In this document: piece by piece, positions 46,301-57,181 of the stretch
Numbering within the stretch: position 1 is the stretch's first letter
Layout: the number at the start of each line of letters is the position of its first letter
Assembly (NCBI GenBank): GCA_031472005.1
Contig: PZJY01000013.1
Location: forward strand, 868,001 to 932,000
Origin: Tetracladium setigerum
Lineage: Eukaryota; Ascomycota; Leotiomycetes; Helotiales
DNA: 64,000 nt
Direction: 5' to 3'
Program-made: the position numbers and the translations under genes
The notes under the pieces: generated by a model
Seen by the model: only the letters and a program-made list of their open reading frames with translations
Database searches by the model: none
What the model was told of the DNA's origin: nothing

Positions 46301-48321
46301 TTTGACATGAAATACATGGTCATATTAACAAACAGAGAGTTGAGGAATTTGAAGGGAATGTCTGCGATGATACTCGCTATGGCTTCGGCACTTGGGTGAC
46401 AGAGGGCATAACGATGGTGCTTGTCCACAATTTTCCGTTTTAAGTGGACTGTAAAAATATCCAACATAGCAGAGAGCCCATTAAGTAAAACCATCGTAAA
46501 CAAGATACCACCTCTCATAAAGAAAGTGGATGTATTCTTCTGTAGGTTGAAGAATATGCTCGCCACGATTATTGCCTGGAAAAAGTAGAAGAGCAAGACG
46601 ACAACTTGGAGGGCCGGACTAGTCTTCACTTTTTTTACCTCGCGCCATATGCAAAGTTCGATCTGTTCCCAGTAAGATAGCGTGTATGGCGACTTCTGGC
46701 GTTGTTTTGTGGACTTCTCAGCCTGTCGTGATTGGGCGAACTGCTGTGCATCAGCGCCGCCGAAGGGATGCTGTTCATGGTAGATCATGATTTCCCTTAG
46801 AAGTATGGTTCGTTCAGAGCTCTCTTGCCAGTATCGAGCAAAGTCGTCGGAGGTCCGCGGGACTTTATTTTCGAAACCAGGTTTGATGACCCGTTCGACA
46901 GGAGAAGTCATGCTAGTTAGGAAATCAGGGGTAGTCTGCCGAACTGGACATTCGAAGCCCATGGCTTCGAAGTATGCCCTTGCCTGATTCGTTGGTCCAA
47001 AATAGATCTGGCGGCCTTCATATAGCACGGTGACTTTGTTGAATAGCTAGACGAGAACACCTGATCAGCAAGCTCCTGGAGTCGGCTTCTTCGAGAGACT
47101 TACTTCGTAAGCAGCCTGCGGGCTTTGGTAGATCGCAACGACCGAAATGTGGCCAAAAACATCGCTCTGGGTCCGGAGGGTTCGACAAAATTCTATCGCA
47201 TTTGCAGAGTCGAGCCCTCTTGTGCTGTTGTCGTAACATTGTAATGGCGCGTAGGAGAGCGAGGCCTCGGCGATTGTTACTCGCTTTCTCTCGCCTCCGC
47301 TCACTCCTCGAGTGAAGTCATCACCCACTAAGCTATTGACGGTGTGACTGATTCCAAGAGTAGCCATGACCACATCCCTCATATAGCGCCCATATTCCTG
47401 CCGCGAAAAACCTGCAGGAATGTTGCGAGGCGCGCGAGCCATTGCTGCGAAATAGAGGGTGTCGCCGACAGTAAATATAGGAAAATGTTCGTCGACCTCT
47501 GCAGTGTAGATGGCTTCGCCTTTATAGACGGTGTGCATCTCCTTTGGCTCGATGCCGTGGTAATTCATGACGGACTGCGCACTCACTTCCAGGCCCTGAG
47601 TTTCCCCGGCGATCGTCTTCAGCAAGGTAGAACAGCCACTACCAGGCGGACCAAGCACACAAAGCATCTCTCCAGGATTTAGCATGCCATCGAGGTCCCG
47701 AAGAATCTTGATCTCCTGCTCACGTCTCCCCAGCACAGCGGGCAGCTTCAAGAAGCAATTTCCCACCGTGCTCTGGAAATCGGTTGGCGATCCTGAGCCC
47801 TGCACAGAAAGATTCGTGAAAGCCAGGCCAGCCTCCCGTTTGACGGCTTCATCATCCGAGTAACGCAAATTGTAAAAGAACTTTGCCCACTCCTTCGCAT
47901 TGAATTCAGGGTCCTGAGGGTGTAGGTTCCTTGGCACGAGGGTGTTGAAATGAGATTGAATGTGAGATTTCTCTGATTTCGCAGTCAACTGACGAGCAAG
48001 ACCATGGAGATTGCGGTCTCTCTGGATGTCTCCCATTTCTTCCATTTCCAGTGTGGTTTCCGAGCTCGCTATAATTAGGCCATCGCAACTGCAGTTTCTG
48101 AGCGAGCTATCCGGCTGCCCCTTCGAGGCATTTTGATCCATAAGCTGACGATTAGCACGTTCTTGTGGCTGTAAATACTTGCTGTGTCCGTTTTTCTGCA
48201 AACCGTAAGAGGCGGAAGTAAAGCCTTCAACGACTGTATATACCGGGTGGGGGATGAGTGAGATTGTGTCTGCTCCGTGAATCGAGGATTCGGATTCGTT
48301 GTCGTTGTCGTCTCCAGTCAA
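43333..48321 (-). CDS. Full-size PDR-type (ABCG) ABC transporter
   Basis: Seven exons: 47104-48321, 46237-47046, 45453-46181, 44466-45398, 44142-44375, 43864-44077 and 43333-43769; about 1,524 codons. Order NBD1-TMD1-NBD2-TMD2. NBD1 has the degenerate PDR Walker A GPPGSGCSTLLK, signature VSGGERKRVTIAEA and Walker B LQCYDNSTRGLDS. NBD2 has GVSGAGKTTLLDVLA, LNVEQRKRLTIG and LLLFLDEPTSGLDS. Each TMD shows about six helices, and the last extracellular loop has paired Cys (CRFCRMD). Such pumps export azoles, plant defence compounds or own metabolites across the plasma membrane. The 5' end is uncertain. The frame has no ATG before codon 61 (48141). An ATG at 48359 would join only if one base were added in the A run 48320-48324. 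Shares its promoter with a Zn2Cys6 factor. Confidence 0.9.
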
Positions 48322-48937
48322 AAAGCAAAAAGTAGAGAGAAAGGATCAGCAATGATCATGCTTGTTATAATAATACTCGTTCCACGGACGCCTGCTCCTA
48401 TTGATAGAGGCAAGAAACGTCCGGACCAAGAAAAAGGCACGCTTCACCATCGTCCGAGAGTCCGGCGCAGGAACCGGACGTTGCAGAACAAGCAGGAATT
48501 GCGAAGCCATTTTCATGCTTGACGGCAATCCAAAGCAAACAATTACCGAGTAAGTAGATAGGTACAGTAGGTAGTTAGGTACCTAATCACTCATCATTGT
48601 TGGTTGGCCAATTCCCTGCCTTGCATTGCCTGTGGTGGATGAGACTCGGGCATGTGTCGAACCAGATGATGAGGATATTCTACCTTGTACTCCTCGTATT
48701 CGTAAATATATCTCAATTAGGTAAGGTACCACCCAAGGCAGGGTCCCTTGGCGCGATTTCGGTCACTCGGTCATTCGGTGTTTCAGTCTTTTCAGACTTC
48801 ACTCATCTCGGGGAGAATTCATGAAGATGATGCTCTTTCACACCTTCAAACTTTTAGCAACATTTGCTCTTTTGGTATCAGCTGGTTCGGTCTTTTGATG
48901 GATCTCCTATCTCGGTCTCCATCAGACTACTGTGGCC
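48322..48937. promoter_or_regulatory. Divergent promoter between PDR transporter and Zn2Cys6 regulator
   Basis: About 0.6 kb separate the 5' ends of the pump (-) and the factor (+). The sequence has CCGGA/TCCGG elements (48420-48480: CGTCCGGACC, GTCCGGCGC, ACCGGACG), which suit CGG-binding zinc-cluster proteins, and a TAGGTA-rich stretch near 48555-48590. The pairing suggests the factor controls the pump; this is inference. Confidence 0.5.
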
Positions 48938-51491
48938 ATGGCCGACACAGTCAAACTTTCAGTATGCCCACTTCCTTCCCAACCTCTGCGTTAGATGAGA
49001 ATACTAATTCGTCCTCCCTGGCAGTGTGCGCGTTGCAATCAGAAGAAGGTCGGTTGTAATCTGTTTAAGATACTCCTGCCGGACCCGAAGACACTTTGGC
49101 TAAGACGTGGGTTTGTATGTTAGGTCAAATGCGACAAATCTAGCCCAGCCTGCGGTCGATGTCAAGCTGCCCTGGTCAAGTGTGTTTACTTAGAGCGACG
49201 TAGCCGTCCATCTCTTAGACAGTACGTAGCGCAGCGCACGCTCTACCAGCTCTCTGTCTCACGCGCATCTCGTCTGACAATACATGGACCGTAGACCACG
49301 AGAACTACGAGGTTCAAGTCAAATATCCGAACATGTTGAGCAAAAGCAACCGCATCGATCTTCAGTTCAGACTCCCGCCTCGACTTCTTCGCCACACCCA
49401 ATAGTAGTCCCACCTCTTGCTGCGCAGAGTTCGGATACCACGTCATTGACAGCTCAAGCAAGGGGGACAGAGAGTAAGACACAATCAAGTCATCTTCTTT
49501 TCCTTGCTCTAATGCCGTATGCCTAGCATGGATCTACACAATGGCCAACGATGTACGTCTGCAAGCTGAAAATGATAGCCAAAGTCGTTCAACGCCGAGC
49601 AAGACATTCTCTGCGTTACCTACCATTGATGATGCGCTCGTGCTTTTGAAAGAAGCTTTGAATGAGCTTGGAAATCTCAAGCTTAGGCCTGAGGTGCCTG
49701 CTGATGGCACCCCGCCGTTGAAACTCACACCGGACGAAGCCAAGGATGTAATTCGAGGCAAGCCGATCTGAGCTCCAAAGTGAGCATAGTGGTCAAGCTA
49801 ACGCTTGTACTAGGCTTTTGCGGTGTCTTGGAGACCAATTTGTTTCTTGCTGGGCTTGACTCACACACAGGGTTTCAGATTCTAATGGTGATGCCGGACA
49901 TTGTGGAATCACCCTTTGTTGAGGTTAATCCAGCCGCCAAGATGCTTTACTATAATGCTCTATACTTCGGTCTTGGTGCCAGTGGTATTCAGGATTCTAC
50001 GCTCTCACGGCAAATATACCTGAAGTGTCTCGAGACCATTCCGAAGTGGCTCGCGTCTGCTACTAAGGACATAATTGATCTTATCGCGGTGGGCTTCATG
50101 GTATATAAATTTTTTAAACCCAAATAGGACATGTATGCAGGCTAACGCGGTCTCGCAGTCCTGGACTGCTCTGTGCAACTTTGATTACCAAACTTCCTGG
50201 GAATTCCATATCAAGGCTTGTCAAATTATTAAAGATCGTGGAATTGACAGCCTCGACCAATCACCACCCAAAACTAGCCAAGAAGATACCGAGAGAGAAG
50301 TGGACCGCCGCCTGTACTGGGGTGGTCTTCAGACGGACATAATATTTCACGTCTTTTACGGGAAGCCTTTACTTCTGCCGGGCTATGAGAATGTTAAACC
50401 TCCAGCACTGTTGCGACCGGGTCGCATGCAACCAAGTCTCGCACACATAACTCTAGATGTTGTAAAAGTGCGCTTCACTGCCTTGACGGTTGATTACCTT
50501 AAGGCCTATGAGAGTTCACCGAGCCACAAACGTATGACGCTGACAGACGACTTTTGTTCACAGCTTGAACTTATGATCTCAGAATCGGATTCTGTGAGTA
50601 CATTTTGCATTCTATGGGGAAATGGAGCCTCGAACTGATCAGTAATAATAGGACCTAATCGCTAAATGGAAAGAGAAATCCCCAGCCATCGCATGGCAGC
50701 TTGAAGATTATGTAATCAGTGCTTGGGTTACCATAATCGGGGTTAGAAGAATGGCAAGGCGCGCTGCGAATTTGGTACCTATCGCCGACGACATGACACT
50801 TAAAGCCGCTCGCATTGCTATTCCTAAAATTATCCAAATTTCGAAGCAAGGCCAACCTGTAGAGTTACAAACACTTCCAATTCAGTAGGTTTGACCACGT
50901 GATGCAAGCAAGCGTTCTTCAGTTATGCTGATTGCCTTTAGCTGCATGACTTTTTACCCGTTCGCTCCTTTCTTTTCTCTGCACGAGCACATTCTTGCAA
51001 CCAAAGATCCTGCATTATGCAAAGACGACCTTGAAGCCCTCGAGAGTCTTGGAGCAATTATGGAATTGTCATGTGCCTTCAACCCGGCATTTAGGCCTAT
51101 CTCCAACACTTTGAGAGCTTTAAATATGATATCGAGAATTGTCCAACGAGATCAATTCAATCGAATACCAGCAGATTCAAGCCATATAACCCAGCAGCCA
51201 CATCATTCAAGCGCTGCGCCTTTGGTCCCTTCTCAACCCACTACATCAGAATGGCGGTCTCTTCTACCGCCGGGCTTGACCCAGCAAAGCGTCGAATTTC
51301 TTCAGGATCTGGGTTCATCTCCGCTGGAGAACCAAGGCTGGGAATACCCATACTCATTCAACTCTCAATCTTCTCATCTCGTGCGAGCTCTCGAGAGCGA
51401 CATTTTAGACCGGACGTGGCACGAGAACCTGTGGGGTACTGGCGAACCCAGCGATCTAGGGCTACCAAATGGCTGGAGCGCGCCACCGTAA
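48938..51491 (+). CDS. Zn(II)2Cys6 transcription factor with fungal-specific middle domain
   Basis: Nine proposed exons: 48938-48961, 49025-49048, 49124-49221, 49295-49473, 49527-49757, 49814-50088, 50141-50593, 50652-50858 and 50913-51491, giving 689 residues with all phases matching. The zinc cluster (CARCNQKK spliced to VKCDKSSPACGRC, last Cys in ALVKC) has spacing CX2CX6CX6CX2CX6C. A Ser/Pro-rich linker follows, then the fungal trans-activation (MHR) domain with RRLYWGGLQTDIIF. The fifth intron (49758-49813) uses a GC donor (GAG|GCAAGC). The last intron is the least certain. A frame reading FSRFDHVMQASVLQ crosses 50881-50922, so a different splice or indels are possible. Predicted nuclear regulator, probably of the divergent PDR pump. 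Confidence 0.82.
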
Positions 51492-51831
51492 TGTATTTTT
51501 AATGAATCATCACATTGCATATTTAATAAACTCACGTACAATGTACTAAAACCTCAGTTTCATGTAAGAGTATCACTTATCACGTTTGCTATCCACAGCA
51601 TTTTTTCCCCCGCTGACAGGACGGAATGTACAACTGAAGCCAAATGTTTTGGGGCTGACAATTACGCATTAATCTATTATGTTCTTTTATCTGGTAAACT
51701 CTACTTCCCCAAGAGCATGGCCAACAAGATACATGGGAAGTACACATCGAGTTTTGGGACTTGTATGTTCTGCGCTATTAAATATTCGACAAATTAAGAT
51801 CTCTCTAAGCTTTCTAGTCCAATACAAGTTT
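51492..51831. other. Intergenic between convergent genes
   Basis: A+T-rich 340-base spacer holding 3' ends of the regulator (+) and the sugar transporter (-). No ORF of note. Confidence 0.5.
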
Positions 51832-53666
51832 TCAGCCCTCCAGCTTTTTCTCTGGGTTGGCAGCTACCTCAGTATGCGCCGCTGAAGCAGTCGCAGTCTT
51901 GGCAACCTGCTCAACGAATTGATCCTTAACATCCTCGCCGTCCAGTAGAGTAGCATTCTGCTCCAAAGACAGGCTGCTGGTTTCAACGAAGAAGAAATAG
52001 ACCACCAAGAGTTCAACAGCGAGCCAGACATCATAGACGATGTAATCTGATAAAATCAGTTAGTTTCGGTCAAATGTTTTGTGAGGGGTTGTGGATAGCT
52101 TACACTTCCAGCCAATCTTATCAAGTGCGATTGGATTTGCATATTGGTTAAAAACAAGAGCTGCGGCGACGAAAAGGTTGTAAAGGACAAGTCCCTGTAA
52201 TATGTTAGTTTATCTTAAATCGTGATTGGGAAAGGATTTATCGTACCTTGGCACGGAGATTGTAAGGAAGAATCTCAATGACATATGTCACTTGAAGAGG
52301 GTTCCAGCCGATATTAAAAGCCAGGGTGTACAAGAAAATCATTGCCAAAACACCCTGTGCGACCCCTTTTGACCCTGTTCCCCCGTTGGCGATCTGTTGA
52401 TCGTATGTGGCTTGAAGCGCTGTCCAGACTGGAACCATGTTAGTATTTACGTACTGGGAATTGAGGAGATAATTACTAACCGACGTAAACAGCCAGCATT
52501 GCACCGGTGGACGCGAGGAAGAGAGTGCGTCGTCCGAATTTGTTGACCATCATCGCAAAGAACAAACTTGTAACAAGACCCCAGATCTGGAGAATGCCGT
52601 TGATAAGAGTCTTGGTTTCCTCGCTTGTATATCCAATACTTTCAAGAACGATGTTGAGATAGTATGAAGTCAAACCATTTCCACTCCATTGAGAAAAGAA
52701 TCCAATACAGAGAATAATGAAGAAGCGATGGCGATTTCCTTTGGTCTTGAAGAAGGCAAGATAGGTTGAACTTCTCGAGAGTTCCGCTTCGACGAGCAGA
52801 GCCATTTTGATTTCTGCTACCTCCAGTTCGACAAGTGGATCGTTGGAGTTTCCGTTGGCGTGATACTTAGTGATGATTTGCTTGGCTTTCTCTTCTTTGC
52901 CTTTGGAGAGCAACCATCTGGGAGATTCGACCAAGAGGAGGCAAGTTCCAATTTGAATGATGCTGACCAGTCCCTGAAGAATGGAAGGGATTCTCCAACC
53001 CCAGGAGTTATCCAAACGGAATGTTCCATAAGTAATCCAGGCTGCAGAGATGGCTCCGAGATACCAGAGCGCGTTGTAAATACTGACCATAGGGGATCGT
53101 TGTGTGGGGTATGCCAGTTCAAGCAAGAGAAGTGGTGCAGCTGTGATGTTGAAAGCGAGACCAAATCCAAGGATACCACGGGCAGCGATGAACATTCCGG
53201 TATTTTGTGCCGCGCCCTGTAAGGCAGTTCCGACGATGATGATGAAGGCTCCAAATGTGAGTGTTGACACTCGACCGAATTTGTCGCAAGCGAATGCACA
53301 AAACGGTAAAGCTGCCAATTGTCCAATGTTTTGGATCGCATTGAGACTATTTCAACGTCAGATTGAGGTGCAAATAACTTGTGTTGCGGCTATACGAACA
53401 TTCCTAGAGTTCCTGGAGTAGGATTGTTGAAGTCACCTTGCCAGCTATCCAAAGCCTGCAAACCGTCTATTCTGTTGTTAGCTTCGAAATCTCATGCATG
53501 CAGAGTTAAACTTACTCATCATAGATCCATCATAACCAGTAGCATAACTCGATAATTGAACAATGGAAAGAATTATGTTCAATACCACAAGTCCACCATT
53601 TCTGAGTCCTGTATGGCGACCAGCGAGAGCTTCGTCCAAAGTCTGGGGATTGTCAATGAACGACAT
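51832..53666 (-). CDS. MFS sugar transporter, lactose-permease-like
   Basis: Six exons: 53516-53666, 53400-53466, 52481-53346, 52247-52428, 52104-52194 and 51832-52046; 523 residues, frame intact, introns 49-57 nt. About twelve helices. Sugar-porter marks: YATGYDGSMMNGLQ in the first helix region, GTLGILNAIQNIGQLAALPF, DKFGRV, ESPRWLLSKGKEEKA and NKFGRRTLFL. GWNPLQVTYVIEILPYNLRA before the last helices is the form typical of fungal lactose permeases (Lac12/LacpA type). The N- and C-termini are cytosolic. It likely imports a disaccharide or galactoside by proton symport across the plasma membrane. A LacZ-type beta-galactosidase and a zinc-cluster factor lie downstream in the same neighbourhood, which supports the lactose/galactoside assignment. 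Confidence 0.9.
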
Positions 53667-54043
53667 CGTGGGCAAACAAAGAGTGCAAAATCGAAGGAAC
53701 ACAAAGAGTGGGAAACAGAATCACTCGAACGAGTCGAAGGTCGAGAGTCTTCCACAAGTCGAGAAATCTCGTGAAACAAAAAATTGATCCGCAGTATTAA
53801 CTGAGATTGAGTTTGATGGAACAAAAGCAGGGAACTCCAGATTACTATATAGATGGGGAAATGGAAATCTTACATGTGGGGTGCATGATCCAACCATTGT
53901 ACACACAGCTGGGTCATGGAGATAACGTTCCCACGCGAGCACTATAATCTGGAGCATTCTGATACATGACTCAAGCAGTCAGGCTTCCCCGGGTGATAAG
54001 ATGAGTTCGTATCGCTTATTTGTTGTCATGTTGTGAACCTCAT

Positions 54044-54051
54044 CCGGCCGG
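54044..54051. promoter_or_regulatory. CCGGCCGG palindrome 1
   Basis: Eight-base palindrome within TCCGGCCGGTA, upstream of the transporter gene. Candidate zinc-cluster operator (inference from palindromic CGG half-sites). Confidence 0.4.
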
Positions 54052-54496
54052 TATGTTGAACGCCGGTATTTTTTCACCGGTGTTGGTACCTAAGCTAGAA
54101 GCATGAGTCGTGTAGAGATATTTATCCCACCACTGAGACCAAAGTACTGGCGGGTATTACGAAATTCTTGGTTGGTCTTGAATTGTTTGAGATAGTTCGG
54201 ATTATTTGCTGTTGCTGTTAAGCGACGCTCCCAAGAGCCATGGCATAGCTTTTGTTGACATCAATGGTAGAAGTCCAGAAGTCCGTCTATGTAAAAATTG
54301 AATGGCATGATTTGATTAGAAACGGGTTGTGATAGCCTTCGAATTCTGCTGAATTTAATTTAGCGTGGAAAAAAGTCGCCGATCAAATCATGAGAGCAAC
54401 CTCAATAGTGGGCTGTCGTCGTTATGCTCTTACGACCGCAAATCCGCCACAGACATTTCAAATACGAGCAATACGGTGAAAGAACATATCTTCACC

Positions 54497-54508
54497 GACC
54501 GGCCGGTC
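54497..54508. promoter_or_regulatory. GACCGGCCGGTC perfect 12-base palindrome (copy 2)
   Basis: Extended perfect palindrome containing CCGGCCGG, about 395 bases before the secreted-protein start and 830 before the transporter start. The strongest operator candidate of the set. Confidence 0.45.
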
Positions 54509-54902
54509 TTTTGGCTTAGTATTTGCCGGTACGTTACTCCAGACAAGATCCGTGAATTAAGGTTTTGTAGTTCCGATGAATTGGTTGCGGGGAGATTGCT
54601 TGTCTTTTCCCAGAAACAGTTCGTAACCGGCCAAATAACCCGAAATACGAAAGTTGCTAACGGCGAACATCCCATCTACCGGTCTTCTGGCTATCCAAAT
54701 TGCCATCATGCAAGGCACGCGAGATCGTGGGAAATAAACCTGACAATTACAGAGTCAAGTCAAATGCGGGGAAATATTTACCGAGCTGGTTGCCTTATGT
54801 GAAAATACTTAAAGAGGTGAACTTTGCCTGTTTCCTAAGTCTCAAAAGTTTCAACCCGTTTCTCTTGTCTGATTTCAATAGTCAAACTTCGAATCAAACA
54901 AT

Positions 54903-56736
54903 ATGCGTTTTACAGTTCTTCTCGAAGCAACCTTAATTGGTTTCGCTTCGGCCGCGACAACTGCCAAGAAACTTCCTGCCAGTGAGTTGAAACACTCTGG
55001 AACCCAATTATATTTCCTTAAATACTAAACATGGCAATTCAGATGCCCAATCTTTGTTCGATTACTCCATGACCCTCAATGATGCCCGGTTTGATGAGAG
55101 CTACAAGTACATCATCTATGAGGACAACGGACCATGGAGTGTTCGTTTCACTTCTTGGTATGTTCCTGGACTTTTGTACAGAAACAAAGGCAAGGACTTG
55201 GAGAATGCCAAAGGTGCTATCAAGAGCATGTGAGTTTTCTCTCTCTCAAAACTTAAGCGTAGTGCTGATTCTCTGTTCAAGTCTTGCCAATCAAATGACG
55301 GAGAACTATAATTCTGCTTGGTACGGAACATGGAAGCTCTCCCCCGATGGTAAGTTCCTGCACATTTTGTCTTCTCGCTAAAGCTAAGAATCAATCTAGA
55401 GCCAAATCCTACCCCAGACTCACCACTCTATCCTCCCTCCATCTATGTATGTGTTCCCAGCAAGTTCCATCACATACAAAAACTAAGTATAAACAGGGCT
55501 CGTATGATCCCAACTGGCGTGAGTTTGTCGGCACCCAGCTTGTCCAAATCGTCGAAGAATTCTCCTCCCTCATTGGCAATGACCTCGTAAGCGCAATTGA
55601 AAAGGCCCTTGCCATCCAAGCCGTGGGAGCCATGCGCCGCAACGGAACCAACGGCGACAATCTCGTCGTAGGCTACTCCAACCCAGCCATCATGCGCGCC
55701 CTCACGGTCGGATGGATCGGCGCTCGCACCAAGAACCAAACCTTCATCGACTTCGCCAACTCTCAAGGATCCAAGATCCTCGAACTCTTCAAGCTTTCGC
55801 AAAATTCTCTGAGCGAGTACAATGCACCAACTTATTATGGTGTTGACATCTGGGCCTTGGCAGCAAGCATCAAGTACGGACCAAAAGATCAGGCAATGAC
55901 GAAAAATTCCCCTTCATTCTCACCGAACTCTGGAACTCAATCGGCGAGCATTATAACGCCTACCTCGGAAACTTCGCCGGACCATATGATCGCGCCAACG
56001 CCCGCGACATGACACAAGACAGCGCCATTCTTCCCCTCTGGTTCTGGGCCATCTTCGGTTACGACAAAGCCCCTGAGCCCAATAAGCGACAAGCAAATCT
56101 CGAATATGACACAGCAGAAGGTGCATCAATGGCTCTCGTTGTCTCAACCGTCATAGATCACATCGCGCCCTCGGTCCTCAAATCCCTCACCACACCCCAA
56201 AACAAGAACGCACAATCCGCAAAGTCGTCCGCGAAAGCCTTGACACCAACCATACCCGCATTGCCACCACCTGGGTCAGCAAGAATCTCATGATCGGCGG
56301 CATGGAGCAAAACGAAACAGTAGTTCGCGGCAAGCAATTCGTTCCTGCCATTGTCCACTGGCCTTCTGATAGCGAGCACAAGCCATGGCCGTATATTGGC
56401 AAATTCGCCCTTTACCCAACCGCTACATCCCTCAAGGCTGTCGCAAGCAAGAATAAGCTTGTCATCTCATATCCCAATACCACCCAAGCTGGAACCAACA
56501 GTTTTCAGTTCATGCTTTCAGGGATTCCACCGCCATGGAATTTGGCGGGCAATGTGGTGTCTGGATTTGGCAACTTGCCATGTCTGAGCGTGAAGGTTGA
56601 TGCGCCCGGCCTGGAGGAATTACCGACGACGTACGGGTCAAGCATTTACAACGTTTATTACAATGTGACTTATGCTGTGCCAGCTAAATTCTCGGGGGTA
56701 CCAACGATTTCTTTGGATGTAAAATACACTTGTTAG
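54903..56736 (+). CDS. Secreted protein of unknown function, possibly glycosidase-like (two one-base frame breaks)
   Basis: Exons 54903-54981, 55043-55229, 55282-55349, 55400-55446 and 55497-56736. The signal peptide is LLEATLIGFASA. The last exon needs one base in the A run 55902-55906 and one in the C run 56195-56198; 541 codons then result. Segments such as NGDNLVVGYSNPAIMRALTV, YNAPTYYGVDIWALA and NFAGPYDRANARDM repeat aromatic/Asn/Asp-rich helical blocks, suggesting an (alpha/alpha)-barrel-like fold of the glycoside hydrolase or lyase type. I do not recognise a named family. The C-terminal 150 residues are beta-rich. NxT/NxS sequons fit secretion. It shares a CCGG-rich promoter with the sugar transporter, hinting at carbohydrate use. 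Confidence 0.75.
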
Positions 56737-57181
56737 TAGGAGATGCAACTAGTGGGGGACCTGTGTGATCCGAGAAAAAGATCGCAATTTAGATATACTT
56801 TTTGTGTATATATATATACTTCTTGTTGAATTTACTAATGTAAATCACTTTATAACCATTTGAATGATCAAGTTTTGGCTCATGTAAGGAGGCAGACCAG
56901 TGTTTTGTGGACGGATTACTCACGTTTAATAAAAGTGCGGGGAATTTTTTGGGCACCTTCTTGCATATAGGGGTTGATCATTTGATTAAGATTTCGTAGC
57001 CTGACTTCGATTTGAGAACCAACTTTCTCTCGAATTTTTCAGTGAACAGCCCCCTTTTTAGACGAACGAATGTTGACTCGTGATAAGTATCAGCTGATTG
57101 AGCCCTTTGAAGATATTCGTTACTCATGGTGATCGATGACCCCTTCTCTTCGATTTCATTACTGCTAATATTGAAGAATGA
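56737..57181. other. Intergenic between convergent genes
   Basis: A+T-rich 3' spacer with a (TA)n tract near 56808-56818. No ORF. Confidence 0.5.

Larger units (their letters stand above)
53667..54902. promoter_or_regulatory. Divergent promoter with CCGG-rich motifs (transporter / secreted protein)
   Basis: 1.24 kb between the start codons of the transporter (-) and the secreted protein (+). It is otherwise A+T-rich but carries clustered CCGG words: CCGGCCGG at 54044 and 54499, and ACCGGT, GCCGGT or ACCGGC words near 54064, 54077, 54527, 54629 and 54676. Zinc-cluster factors bind CGG half-sites, so this is a good candidate regulatory region for the factor encoded at 57182-59800. Confidence 0.55.
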
